A DNA stretch of 64,000 bases. Origin: Larix kaempferi (Eukaryota > Streptophyta > Pinopsida > Pinales > Pinaceae). The notes under the pieces are model-generated. The model made no database searches. It saw only the letters and a program-made list of their open reading frames with translations, and was not told the DNA's origin. The DNA is taken from NCBI GenBank assembly GCA_027924585.1, contig BSBM01000361.1, positions 67,182,001 through 67,246,000 of the forward strand, in the 5' to 3' direction. Positions 9,249-20,706 of the stretch are shown piece after piece. Position numbers and translations under genes: made by a program. Each line of letters begins with the position of its first letter. Positions within the stretch are counted from its first letter, which is position 1.

Positions 9249-12200
9249 ATGGCCGGCGGTTCTTTGCATGGAATCGGAGTGTCACAGGAAAGGGCACAGC
9301 AATACCAGGGCCGAGTAACACTCTATGTTGTTGTTGCGTGCATGGTTGCCGCCATTGGGGGTTCTATCTTCGGCTATGATATCGGTATATCTGGTATGTA
9401 TGTCCCATGTTTGGCAAACAGTCCAGTTTTCGTTTATAGTTTAATCTCGCAATTAATGCTATGAACTGATAATGATAATGAACAGAAGACAATAATTGAA
9501 GCTTATCTGCTTCAGTGGATTTGTTGAATTCTGAGGTGTGTTGTGAATAACAGGCGGAGTAACATCCATGGATCCTTTTCTCGATAAATTCTTCCCTGTA
9601 GTCTACCGCAAGAAGCATCAAAATTCCCACGACAGCGATTACTGCAAGTACAACAACCAAGGTCTAGCCATGTTCACCTCGTCCCTCTACATTGCAGGCC
9701 TTATTGCTTCACAGTTTGCGTCTCCTGTGACGAGGAAATATGGTCGCAAGGTCAGTATTATCAGCGGAGGTATCAGTTTTATTATAGGCGCATCTCTGAA
9801 CGCCAGTGCCGTGAATTTGCCCATGCTCATTATTGGGCGCATAATGCTTGGAGTGGGAATTGGCTTCGCAAATCAGGTAGACTTGTATGGCTTTTGGGGA
9901 TTTTGAAAGAGTTTTCTTGATCGAGAAATTTGCGGGTACCTAACGGTTTAGTCCTTTGGCTTTAACAGTTATTTCTTTGAATTTGAATGACTAGGGATAA
10001 CATAATCTTTAGTTCCAGTTAGAGCAGAGTTTTTAATTTGACTTTGAACGAATTGGGTTTGCAGATTTTTAGTTTGGATATGAATGACTCCGGTTTGCAG
10101 AGTGTTTTGATAGTTTGGGTACGAAAGACTTTGGTTTACAGAGTTGTTGGTTTGGATTTGAATAAATGGGTTGACACAGTTTTTTGTTTGAATTTGTGTG
10201 AAGGCCGTTCCTCTATACCTCTCAGAGCTGGCTCCTCCAAAGCTCCGTGGAGGACTTAATATGATGTTCCAGTTGGCCACATCACTCGGGAACTTCACAG
10301 CAAATATGGTTAATTACGGCACTCAGAACATAACACCTTGGGGATGGCGTCTCTCTCTGGGTTTGGCTGCAGTTCCTGCACTTCTGATGACAGTTGGAGG
10401 GATCTTCCTTCCTGAGACTCCCAACAGTCTGATAGAACGTGGCCATCTGGACGAAGGGCGTGCTATCCTGCAGAAGACCAGGGGCACCAAGCATGTCGAT
10501 GCAGAGTATCAAGATATGGTGGATGCAAGTGAATTGGCTAACGCCATTAAACATCCATTCAGGAATATTTTTGAGAGGAGGAATCGGCCACAGCTAGTGA
10601 TCGCCATCTGCATGCCCATGTTTCAGATCATGACTGGAATCAATTCGATATTGTTCTATGCTCCTGTTCTTTTCGGAAGTTTGGGCTTTGGTGCAAATGC
10701 TTCCCTGTATTCGTCTGTTTTGACTGGAGCTGTTCTTGTACTTTCCACCCTGGTATCAATTGCCACTGTCGACAGGTGGGGGCGCAGACCCTTGCTTCTT
10801 GGTGGTGGCATTCAGATGATAGTATGTCAGGTAAGAAGAATAGGCCCTTTTTAAAGCTTTTACCGATTTTGCTGCATCTTGTTTTGCTTTCAAGTATGTC
10901 AGTACACATCCTAAACATGGCCTTTCAGCTGGTAAAACCCAGGGTTCAAACATAATTCCAGAATTCCATGCTTATTAGGCACCCATGTTTTCACCATAGC
11001 TAGGGATGTCCCAGAGAGGGAAAACCAGATTCTCTGCATTTTTTGGGAGGTTTCCTGTTCATCAAATCCAGAAGCCAAATGTACTTTATGATTTGTCATC
11101 GATTATTAGGTAAACAAAGGTTTGAACTGTGGGAATTGCATCAGTCCCTTATTTCTACACCAGTGAAAGAAAGCTCCTAATACAAGGAAGGGAAAACCAG
11201 ATTTTCTGCATTTGTTGGGAGGTTTCCTGTTCACCAATCCAGAAGCCAAATGCACTTTATGATTTGCCATCGATTATTGGGTAAAAAAAGGTTTCCATTA
11301 TGGGAATTGCATCAGTCCCTTATTTCTACACCAGCGAAACAAAGCTCCAAATATTATGCTTTCTTTTATCTTGAGTTGGCTGCAACCATGGTAGCTGTCT
11401 GTGCTTGAGTGCTTTTGTAGCCTGTTCCTCTTACATTTTCAGAGTTGAATTCGGAATCCTGACTTCTTTCCTGCATTACCTGAGTAGGTGCGAAGAAAAC
11501 TTGAACAAACATGCTTCAATTGTCTTCTTGATTGCCTTTAGTCAGCATTGTCTTCTTGATTTCCTTTAGTCAGCACGGAAGTTCGTAGTACTTCTTAAAA
11601 GGAATTCCTGTAAATGTAGGGGAAAACTTGGTCATTAAAATCTCTAATTAAATTAGAGAGAGTTGTAACCACGTCCATTAGGCAGCTTGTAAAGAGGGAG
11701 TCCATAGGCCTTTCGTGTGCAAGAAAGACATGCCAACCTGTTTTAGAGTTCTAAAATCCAAACCTCTTCTTTAATCTTGATAACTGGCTGCACTGGAAAA
11801 AAAGCCTTTATTCACATTATTACTGTCTGATTCAGAAAAGCTTAGTAGTAGAATATGGAGAGATTTTTTTTACCCAATGGGGAAAAAGGCAAAAGCCCTT
11901 ATTCACATTATTACTGTCTGATTCAGAAAAGCTTAGTAGCAGATTATGGAGAGGTTTGTTTTACCCAATGGGGTTGTTTACTGTTAGATTCATCAATAAT
12001 AATATCAACTTATATTTTCACAGGTTGCTGTTGGCATAATCTTGGGCCTAAAGTTTGGAGGAGACAAACAACTATCCAAAGGATTCTCAGCATTGTTGGT
12101 AACAGCGATCTGTTTATTTGTGGCTGCATTTGGGTGGTCATGGGGTTCTCTTGGATGGACTGTACCAAGTGAGATTTTCCCATTAGAAACTCGCTCTGCT

Positions 12201-12476
12201 GGACAGGCCATAACTGTATCTGTGAACCTTCTTTTCACATTTGCAATTGCACAGGCCTTCCTATCTCTTTTATGTACTTTCAAGTATGGGATTTTCCTAT
12301 TCTTTGCAGGCTGGATCTGTATCATGACTGTCTTCGTATACTTCTTCTTGCCAGAAACTAAGGGCATACCCATTGAAGAAATGATTCTTCTATGGAGGAA
12401 GCACTGGTTTTGGAAGAAAGTAGTTCCATGCATTGATGATGAGGGGGCACAAACTGTGAAGCAACCAGATCTGTGA
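9249..12476 (+). CDS. STP: STP-type H+/monosaccharide symporter, four exons
   Basis: Exons 9249-9393, 9554-9876, 10204-10830 and 12024-12476 join in frame (GT...AG at every junction) to give 515 aa, the usual STP length. The family moves hexoses with protons across the plasma membrane through a 12-helix major-facilitator fold. Diagnostic motifs: FGYDIGISGG in TM1 with Asp44 (the proton-carrying Asp by analogy with AtSTP10), RKYGRK (109-114), GRIMLGVGIGFANQAVPLYL across the exon 2/3 junction, PETPNSLIERG (226-236), FQIMTGINSILFYAP (296-310), DRWGRR (346-351), PSEIFPLETR (413-422) and PETKG (475-479). Cys79 and Cys449 match the lid-domain disulfide pair. The intron sites after GISG, FANQ and CQ fit the family. 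Oddities: the Asn expected in the TGxVNV block of TM8 is Leu334, and the second Gln of the FQQxTGIN motif is Ile. A polyadenylation-like AATAAG lies near 12557. The ATG was chosen because it gives the standard short N-terminus. The subtype cannot be assigned. Confidence 0.93.
11018..11355. repeat. 172-bp tandem duplication inside intron 3 of the transporter
   Basis: Units begin at 11018 and 11190 with GGGAAAACCAGATT and share AGGTTTCCTGTTCA, CAGAAGCCAAATG and CATCAGTCCCTTATTTCTAC. They differ by scattered substitutions, so the duplication is not recent. Neither unit has open coding potential in the gene's frame. Confidence 0.85.
11800..11980. repeat. ~92-bp tandem duplication near the 3' end of intron 3
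   Basis: Two units share TTATTCACATTATTACTGTC, TGATTCAGAAAAGCTTAGTA and TTTACCCAATGGGG. The second ends about 45 bases before the acceptor of exon 4, so the duplication reshapes sequence close to the 3' splice site; the acceptor itself (CACAG at 12019-12023) is unaffected. Confidence 0.85.
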
Positions 12477-13047
12477 TTTACATTTACATGTATAAGAGTA
12501 ATTTAATTTTGAAGTTTAACCCTCTATTGTAACACTTGCAAGTCTTATTTGTTCAAATAAGATTTGACTCAACTTATAGAGAAGGGCACAAGTGAAGTGC
12601 CTCCATATATGCTCACATAAAAAAAGACATGTAAGCATTTTTTTCTACATATGTCCATATAGAAATACTTCTTTAAATTAAAATACATAACTTTCAAATA
12701 CTGGTTCCTTCTTTAGGTAAGTTGTGTTTTTATAGGAGCCATCATTTTAAGAAAGTATCTATCTACCTAAATATACAATACCCTTAATTACAAAATTGGT
12801 CAAAAAATATATCGGTTGTTATATACCTAATTTTCAGCAAAAGATTCTCTTGTTTCCCCTTTCCACTGCTACATATCTATAGTCTTCCAATCAACAATTG
12901 ACAACTCAGTGCGCAATACTCGAAAGGATAAGAAACATTAAAATGGTGAATTAGGTGGGCAATCCTCAAAAGGGCAAAAGAAATTCAAATTGAAACTCTC
13001 GGATTCACGGAGATAATGTTGGTGGCGTGATTTCTTCTGAAAATAAA
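12477..13047. other. 3' flank of the sugar transporter
   Basis: No gene is visible. This contains the presumed 3' UTR, with an AATAAG-type polyadenylation signal near 12557, then AT-rich intergenic DNA. Confidence 0.5.
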
Positions 13048-13200
13048 GGTTGGTGGCATGATAAATTGATTTAAATAGCTTATAAACATGGACATAAGGT
13101 TGGTGGCGTGATAAATTGATTTAAATAGCTTATAAACATGGACATAAGGTTGGTGGCGTGATTAATTGATTTAAAGAGCTTATAAACGTGGACATATAAA
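13048..13200. repeat. Three-copy 50-bp tandem array
   Basis: Units start at 13048, 13098 and 13148 with GGTTGGTGGC(A/G)TGAT and continue AAATTGATTTAAA, GCTTATAAAC, TGGACAT. A partial fourth copy of the head lies near 13018. Very low divergence suggests recent expansion. Confidence 0.9.
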
Positions 13201-13372
13201 GACCTTGACTTGAAAGAGCTTATATTTTTTTTTAATGTAAAAAAAATATACAGACCTTGACTTGAAAGAGCTTATATTTTTTTTTTAATGTAAAAAAAAT
13301 ATAAAGACCTTGAATTGAAAGAGCTTATATTTTTTTTTTAATGTAAAAAAAATATAAAGACCTTGACTTGAA
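13201..13372. repeat. Tandem array of ~53-bp hairpin-forming units
   Basis: Units begin at 13201, 13253, 13306 and 13359 with GACCTTGA(C/A)TTGAA. Each full unit contains TATATTTTTTTT followed by AATGTAAAAAAAATATA, an imperfect palindrome able to fold on itself. The block starts exactly where the 50-bp array ends, and both arrays share the words GAGCTTATA. Confidence 0.88.
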
Positions 13373-13565
13373 TGGAGCTACTCTTCCATCTATATGCTAT
13401 GTTGAGAACGTTAAAAGCAATCAAACTACTATCTATATTTTATTATAGATCCATTAAGAAAGTCGTTCAATTTCTATTTGGTCAAAAGAAATCAAATTAT
13501 TATTAAATTAATAAAAAAATATGTCGTTCAATTTTGAACTTGCTCATTTAAAAACCCATAACCAT

Positions 13566-14218
13566 ATTTTCAAAAGAAGCCTTGGCAAGACTAAAATATT
13601 TGAAACTTTTTCTTTCATGTTATTTTCAAAAGAAGCCTTGGCAAGACTAAAATATTTGAAACTTTTTCTTTCATGTTATGATGATCATATTTATAGAAGA
13701 TATGACAGTAAGTTAAATGTCAAGATATCATTATATTTAGAATATGAAAGTCTTATAAGTACTATAGAGTGGAAAATTTAAATATATTTAATTCACTATT
13801 TTTAATCTATCTTTTCTACTATAAATAACCTTCTTCTTTTTTTTCATGTTATAATGATTATAAGATATGAAAGTAAGTTAAATGTCAAGATATCATTATA
13901 CTTAGAATATGAAAGTCTTATAAATACCATAAAGTAGAAAATTTAAATATATTTAATTTATTATTTTTAATCTATCTTTTCTACTATAAAAGCATCTTAT
14001 AAGCATAAAGTTTTAATAATATATCTTTTTTCCACTATGAAAGTGATAATTAATTAGACTATTTAATATAAAGTGTATCGATAAATTTTTATTTCATATT
14101 ACTTATTATAAGCATAAAGTTTTAATAATATATCTTTTTTCCACTATGAAAGTGATAATTAATTAGACTATTTAATATAAAGTTTATCGATAAATTTTTA
14201 TTTCATATTACTTATTAG
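13566..14218. repeat. Cluster of three further two-copy duplications
   Basis: Three successive direct duplications: a 56-bp pair (13566-13679, CAAAAGAAGCCTTGGCAAG), a pair spaced about 164 bp (13698-13826 and 13862-13989, with GTCAAGATATCATTATA), and a 109-bp pair (13995-14215, with AAGCATAAAGTTTTAATAAT and CACTATGAAAGTGATAAT). Short frames across them are repeat by-products. Confidence 0.82.
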
Positions 14219-15849
14219 TAATACTAAAGTTAAATGCATATGTTAAGATTGTGTTGAATAAATTTAATATTTTTTTTAATGGTAAATCGATTGAAAGTTA
14301 TGAAAACTTTAACCAAAAGGTTAATTTGTATATTTAGATTTAGATTGAATATATTTGAAATTTATAATGTTGAATGAAAATGTTTTATTTAATTATATTT
14401 TTTTAATAAAATATATGTATGCATGTTAAACGGTTAACTTAGACTAATATTATTATTGACTAGAATTAAAATAAATAGAAATAAAATAAAAATACAAACA
14501 TATTTTAGATATGAAAATATTTTTCCGGTAGTGGATTGACAAGTGCGCTGATAATTGTTGCAAGTTTGTGACAAGTGCGGAAAGTTCAGGGTGGCTGGGA
14601 GAAGGCTAAATTTGGCATCCATTAATTGCATTGCATTGGCGTGCCCTTCTCTTTCTACAACCTTTCACTCATTCACACCACAAAACCTTTGAAAACCTTA
14701 CTTGTCTGTGATTGAGCTCATACCCGAGCTGTTAGCTTTGCCCTGAAATAACCTTGCTTGCTTGCTAATTTTAATGAGTTATATATCCTTATTTTATATG
14801 CCTAGGTGGAAATGTTTGGCTATATTGTAAAGCTTAATCTGTTGTTGGCTTTGACCAAATATTTGGCCCTAAGGACCCTCTATCCATATACCCGTTTGGT
14901 CACTGAAATGAAGTGCCTATGCTATGCTTTTCGTTGGCATCTACAACTGTCCTAATTCTGTTTATTGTTGGCAGCCATTAGTCTATGTCATCCTTGCTTT
15001 TCCTATCAATGAAGAATGAATGGTTGAGTGGGTTGGTCTCCATGTAGACACAGTCTTGTGCTTTGAAGTGGACCCATTTCGTTGTGTATCCTACTGAACA
15101 CCATATCATGGCGGAACTTGGACTCTTGTCCTTGAGTTGGGGGCTATTGTTATTTCAGTTTTATGGATTTGTCGAAATTTCAAAAAGTTTCTATCAGACT
15201 TTTTTCAATTTTATGGATTTGTGGAAATTTGAAAAGGTTTGTCTATGACTTTATTGTATTGGATGTTGAATTAATGTTCTTAAAATTATTACTCCAATAC
15301 TTCCCAAATTGTTTGTAATAGGATTGTTAAGAAGAAACCCTAAGGAGTTAAGACTCTAATATATGCTCTTGTTTGAACATGAACTCCAGTAGGGGTTTCT
15401 TTATCATGTAGAAATTTAATGACCATGATTCATGGTTGAGCTGCTTTTTGCTTTCAGTGAACACCCACTAATTTGTGTGTTGAGTTTATAGGCTAGGATA
15501 AGAGGTGAATCCATTTCATTGTGTAAACTTAGATCCTCGTTTCAACTCAAACTACAAACACGATTTGATGAGTATTTAATTGTTAAATATTTTAGGTTCA
15601 AGTCAGACCCTACCTTTTTGTATGGGGGAAGAGGGAAATGTGTATTTTTTTTTTCAAAGAAAAAAAGCCTATAACTTGGTATTCAAGCAGAATCAAAGTT
15701 ATAATTGTTCTTACAATCATAAAAAAGACATGTATTTTGTATTTAAATATTTGCAAACTATGTTGAATCCTATCTAGAGAAATTTATAGCCTCCTCCTTG
15801 CTAAAATAACAAAATCCTCTTAAGTTACAAAACTGCAGCTTAATGACCA
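14219..15849. other. Non-coding stretch
   Basis: No gene is recognisable. A minor duplication of TTTATGGATTTGT(C/G)GAAATTT lies near 15161-15235. Short open frames here have no motif. Confidence 0.5.
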
Positions 15850-16190
15850 AGGGAGGGAGGCGCGGGAGGGATTATCTTTGATCCCGGAGGAAAATAAGTT
15901 ACCTCTTTTGCATGGGGGCTAGGAAAGAAAACCAACAATGAAGCAAAATGGTTAGCCCTTTTCCATGCCATGGAAATTGTCTCAACCCTCAACATCAACA
16001 ACCTTAAGGTTTTTGGAGACTCCAGACATGTCATTCAAAAGATGAGGTCAGGGATCCTTAAAGGCGCTTCTCGATGCCAGAGAATTTATAGGAGAATCAC
16101 TTAGATAAGCAATCTCCCTAAGGTGTCCTATCTCCATGTGCTAAGGGAAAACAATAAGCAAACCAAGGTGTCAATATTTCTCCTGGAATT
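15850..16190 (+). pseudogene. Broken RNase H fragment of a LINE-type element
   Basis: Across at least one frameshift the plus strand reads as part of an RNase H domain: GGIIFDPGG near 15865, then NNEAKWLALFHAMEIV (carrying the catalytic Glu) near 15935, VFGDSRHVIQKM (catalytic Asp) near 16010, and VSYLHVLRENNKQ (the last catalytic block, with the Asp lost) near 16130. Upstream reverse transcriptase is absent. It resembles the fragment at 6037-6525 but is clearly more damaged and its sequence is different, so the two are independent insertions. Confidence 0.7.
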
Positions 16191-17100
16191 GTGAAGTATA
16201 GTGATGGGGTAGAGAAACTTTTAAGAGCATCCCTTAGGCCCTTTGGTCGAGCGGGGAAAATTTTCATAATGTCCAAAAACATGGACCCATAAATTCTTGA
16301 CACATTTAAAAATGCTAAAATTGGAACATGCTTTGGAATGTACTTGATTTGAAAGTAAGTACTGTATAAGTTTATATAGAAAAGTTTTACCTTTATTCAA
16401 TGTGGATAAATATGGAACTTCATATCATATTTGGGTATACTATATCTTTTCAATAATCAATTAAATCCCTTTTGAATGCCTTTGCACATGGAATATAATT
16501 GTTGTTTCATTGATGGTATGGAGTTATAATTTCGATATTATTGGTTTTCATAGTTAAGAACAGAGAATTGATTCAAATGTTTTTTCCCTTGACAAGTTAT
16601 AGTGACAGTGTTAAAAGATAACATGAATATCCATAATTATTCAAATGATTGCTTGCATCAGATGCCTCCCATTTCTTAAAATGAACCTTTATAGGGATAA
16701 ATCCCAGATTATAATAACCTTTGGATCGTTGGATAGTTTGAGGTTTCATTTGAAAACTATATAGAAATTCTTACGCTATATCCTTAAGCCGCCCTTTAGG
16801 CATTTATAACCTCTCATTGGTAGGTGTTGGCATTCTTCTTTTCATAACAATTATGAGCCATTGCATGCATCTTCCATTTACAACGCTAAGTAATTTTTCC
16901 TTCTTAGGATCTAGTGGTTCCATTGTAAGATTTTGTTGAGAATCTCTAATGTGCGAGTTGTATAAGTCCAAAAAGTGGATGGAAATGAAGAAAAGAACAA
17001 GCTAATATGCACAAACTCTCATGGTTGATAAAAGCTAGGGAGAACATGATGAGAATTGAGACTTGGTCATAGATGTCATTAGTGTTGAAAATATTGGATA
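16191..17100. other. Non-coding stretch
   Basis: No gene or structured repeat seen. The right end probably belongs to the tail of the SINE-like element read on the minus strand. Confidence 0.45.
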
Positions 17101-17167
17101 GGCTAAGAATTGAACTCATGACCTACCCCTGACTAGTGGGTTGGCTCTATCACTAAGCTACATGCCC
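17101..17167 (-). mobile_element. tRNA-like SINE head (candidate)
   Basis: On the minus strand the segment begins GGGCATGTAGCTTAGTGATA: an A-box-like TAGCTTAGTGATAGAGC (17144-17160) is followed about 30 nt later by a B-box-like GAGTTCAATTC (17107-17117). The spacing and order match the Pol III promoter of a tRNA-derived SINE. The acceptor stem does not pair well enough for a functional tRNA, and the anticodon cannot be placed. A tail and target duplication were not identified, so a decayed tRNA gene remains possible. Confidence 0.5.
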
Positions 17168-18372
17168 TTTTTATGAGGGAATCTTAGTTTGGAATGTGGA
17201 GTGATGTGCCAACACTAAATTTATATGCTTTTTTAGTGATTTTCTGCTCACCAATGTCTTCTTTTATTGTTAAAAATTAGAGCATGATAAGCAAACTCTG
17301 CACTTAAGAAATTAAATTTAAATCCTAGATGACTTAAAACTAATTTGTGTTTTTTTTAAATAGATTCAAATTGGCATCAACTTTGTAACGGATTGCAATG
17401 TTGCTTTCCTTGTTAGGGGCACACCCAAGTGTTTTCTATTTCAGTGGAGTGTTTTCATATTAAATAAAATATTTGGTCATAGACCTTCAAGAATTTATAC
17501 TTTTGTCTACACAATTATCGTTATCTTCCCTACTTTTGTATATTGTTGTATTACAAAATAATATTAATTTTGTTAACTTGGTAACATTAGTTTTTTGTTA
17601 TTAAAATAAATAATATTTTTTTCTTATTTAGTTTCTATTTGTGTATTAATTATATTATTATTGATTTTAAGCTCTAAGGCAAGGACTAAGCTGCACACAA
17701 CTCTTCTTATATTTTAGTAGGAGAGATTAGCTATTGTGGTACGACATGAGTATAAGTTTAAATTTCAAGGCACGATGGAAGGTGGAATTAGGACAACCGG
17801 GAATACTAGGGCACGGTGGTAGGATGGAAGGAATCTATATAAAATATTAAGAAATGTAGAAATTAAAAGATATAAAACACTCAAAGTAATCAACTATATT
17901 TACACAGCTGTTAAAAGCATATGTAATGGCCATGTTTAAAAGTCCTAGATTCACATAGTTGAATTGCACTAAAAGTTTCCTTTTCACATGGGAGTTGGCC
18001 CATTTCAGATAGTATCATATTATTTCATATTATTTAACTGTGTCCTCTCTATTTTGATATTGGTCTTGGATTTATGTGTATTTCTTTGGGTTTAATAAAT
18101 TTAAATTTGAAGGCATTCCTTACCTAATTGATGTCATCTCTTTTTCTTCATATTTAAATTTCGCTTTCTTAGGTTTAAGAACCCTCTGCATTCTTGATGT
18201 GCCTTAAAAGTATTTATTTGTAGAATAAATTGTGAAAAATTATATAAAGTAAATATTTTGCTAAAGACAAAATGGAAGATGGTAAATGATTTATGTATGA
18301 TCTCATAGGTCATAGGTGCATCTCTTTGTTCCTTGATTGGCATTGTTCTTGGAACTTCTTCAAGGATATTGT
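17168..18372. other. Non-coding stretch before the left LTR-like repeat
   Basis: No gene is visible. The phrase GGACTAAGCTGCACACAACT near 17684 has a close relative near 39027, on the other side of the nested block; the shared part is only about 40 bp. Confidence 0.4.
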
Positions 18373-19335
18373 TGTGGGAAAATTTGCACAAAGGTGTGCA
18401 ACCCTTCCCACTTGAGGAGTGAAATCCTTGGAGGTTGTTAACAATGCCTAGTATTATGTTACTAAAGCAAATGTGAGTGACTCCAAATGTATCCTACAAG
18501 CTCTAGTTAGTAAAACAAAACAAAATAAAAAGAAAACAAATAACTTGAAATAAAACAAAGGGAGTGAGGAAATGCAAACAAAACAAGAAGCAAATGTTAG
18601 AACCAATTTAGATTTCCAAATGGTCAATCTTGTTACATGTAGTGTCACCTATGAGGTGTGGGATTCATGGGAAGCCAACAATCTCCCTTAGGGAGGTCCT
18701 TTTTGTCCACACTAAATGTTAAATAACTTGAAGAACAAATGAGAGAAACACTTTCCCCTTGGAGGAAGGTTTCAAGGGAGATTGATGAATGCTAAGAGGT
18801 GTAGGAACAGGTGGACTATAAGGAAGTTCCAACATAAATTCTAGCAGCATAACCTTGCTCTTATTTTCTCTACTTAGATGCATTCCCTTGGATTCCTTTT
18901 ATAGGCCAAGAGGTGGCCAATATTCAAGAAACATCTAGATCCAAGTGTGAACCCCATCACCTTGTGAACTAGCTCCAAAGTACACAAGGGGGGCTATTCA
19001 ATGCTTAAAGAGCCAAATTTGAATTTCATTTGATGAAGGATATTTCATGAGCCTTGAATGCGTGGATGGTGGTTGAGATCCTTCCATTTTTTATAGTAGC
19101 ACGGATCTTGAAGGATAATCTGTGCTGGACTAGCGTGAACACATAACTAGTAACACACACTATAGCACAGGCTAGCATGGATTCTACACTACCTCTTCTT
19201 TTGACTATTTTTGGAATCATGTTGTTTTATGGATATGATGAGGATGTCTTTGGTGAGATGCATGCTATATGTTGATGACACCTTATTGCAAGATTAACTA
19301 AAATATCACATGTGTGCGAAATTTGAGCGTTAATA
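18373..19335 (-). repeat. LTR-like repeat, left copy (3' LTR if the element runs on the minus strand)
   Basis: 963 bp, beginning TGTGGGAAAATTTGCAC and ending GAGCGTTAATA; the right copy ends in canonical TAACA, so the terminal CA has mutated here. It is roughly 90% identical to 36172-37127 by eye. Read on the minus strand it starts like TGTTAATGC and ends CACA. A related truncated copy lies inverted at 47656. Confidence 0.75.
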
Positions 19336-20639
19336 AATGCCCCCTAATATATGAGGTTCAGAGGGTATTGTAGGGCCAATAACGTATTATTGTTTCTTGT
19401 GTTCTCTCTTGTTCTTGTAATTTCTCAAGGGAGTGTGGATGGAAGGTTCCCTTGGGGGAAGATTTCCGGTGATGACCAGTGAAGTTGTAACAAAGAATAG
19501 TGTTTTGTTGAACTTTGGTGTTGTCATTGATGTCAAAGAGGTTGTTGGACTTGGTGTCCATGAGCCAGTTTGAAGAAATATATAAAAACATGTGTGCAAG
19601 TCCTTAATCCCACCTATTCATGGTAATCCAGTGCTCAAGTCCCACTAAGCCAATGAACTCGTGTGCGCAAGACCCACAAAGTCATGGTACCTCATTTGCA
19701 CAAGATAAGACACTGTGGTAGACGCTTGGGTAAGCTTGATCGTAATGAAAGGAAGAAGGGGTGTTACTTGTCAATACATTGTTTGAATAAGTTGAGTATA
19801 AATAAGAGTGAAGTTGATGAATGAGAAGTAATCTTGAATAAAAAATGGAGTAATATTTTGAATTTGCAAGCTTGAGATAGATGAAATGCTCAGGGGAATC
19901 AGAGGCAATATGATTTGAAGAAGTGCACAAGGTTACAAGAAATGTAGAAGAACAAGGAGTAACCGCACAAACATAAGGAGAATTTGTGAGATGGGCACAA
20001 GGTTCATGTGAATGTATATGTGCACATAATTAGTATAGTAATTGGAACTACAACAGAATACAGTATAAGAGAAGCGATGACTAGATTTGAACCAAAATAC
20101 ATCAAAAGTGAGTGCAGAAATTAGTGAAGCAGAGCACAAATCAAAGTGCACGTAGATATGAAGTCAGTGTACAACAAAATATATATCTCAGGGTAGTTGG
20201 ATGGGGCAATGAAAGGATATTGCACTCTCCACTCAGTTTGGTGCTTGAACACTACAATTTGGTGCTTACATAGAGGATTGGTGTCCTGACAGGTTGGAGC
20301 CTGAATCAACAAGTTGGTGCTTGCACAAAGGACTGGTTTCCTCATAGGTTGAAACCTGTAGTTTGCAAGTTGGTTCTTTCCAGTGGGATTGGTGTACCAA
20401 TCAGATGGGTGTCTGAGTGAGTCGGTTCTCACATCAATGGAGATTGATGTCTCCCATCTTTCTATGTTATTTCATTTTATACATATATATAAAATTTTCT
20501 TCAAATATTCTGCGCATAGTTTGTTTTGTTGATGCAGTTTTAAATATCATTTGGTGCATGTTTTAAAAATTGAATTATTTGTAAATTTGCGCATGATATT
20601 GATTCAGCCCCGCTCATAGTATCATTAAGAATTCCAACA
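19336..20639 (+). other. Probable decayed 5' LTR region of the plus-strand Copia
   Basis: No gene. Near 19516-19545 the sequence reads GTTGTCATTGATGTCAAAG followed by AGGTTGTTGGACTT, the sort of junction seen where a Copia 3' end meets an LTR start (TGTTGG). At 20633-20639 it ends TTCCAACA, followed by ATTGGTATTAGATAAG, a degraded initiator-tRNA-Met primer site. An LTR from about 19538 to 20639 would fit, but I could not find its partner. Imperfect repeats of GGTTGGAGCCTGAA/GGTTGAAACCTGTA lie within it. Confidence 0.35.
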
Positions 20640-20706
20640 ATTGGTATTAGATAAGTTTGCTTTAGAAATAGTTTAAAAGCTAGAAGATAAATATCACTGC
20701 GTAGAG

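Noticed and set aside
10038-10259. Plus-strand open frame overlapping the transporter
   Set aside because: It runs through intron 2 and into exon 3 in the wrong frame.
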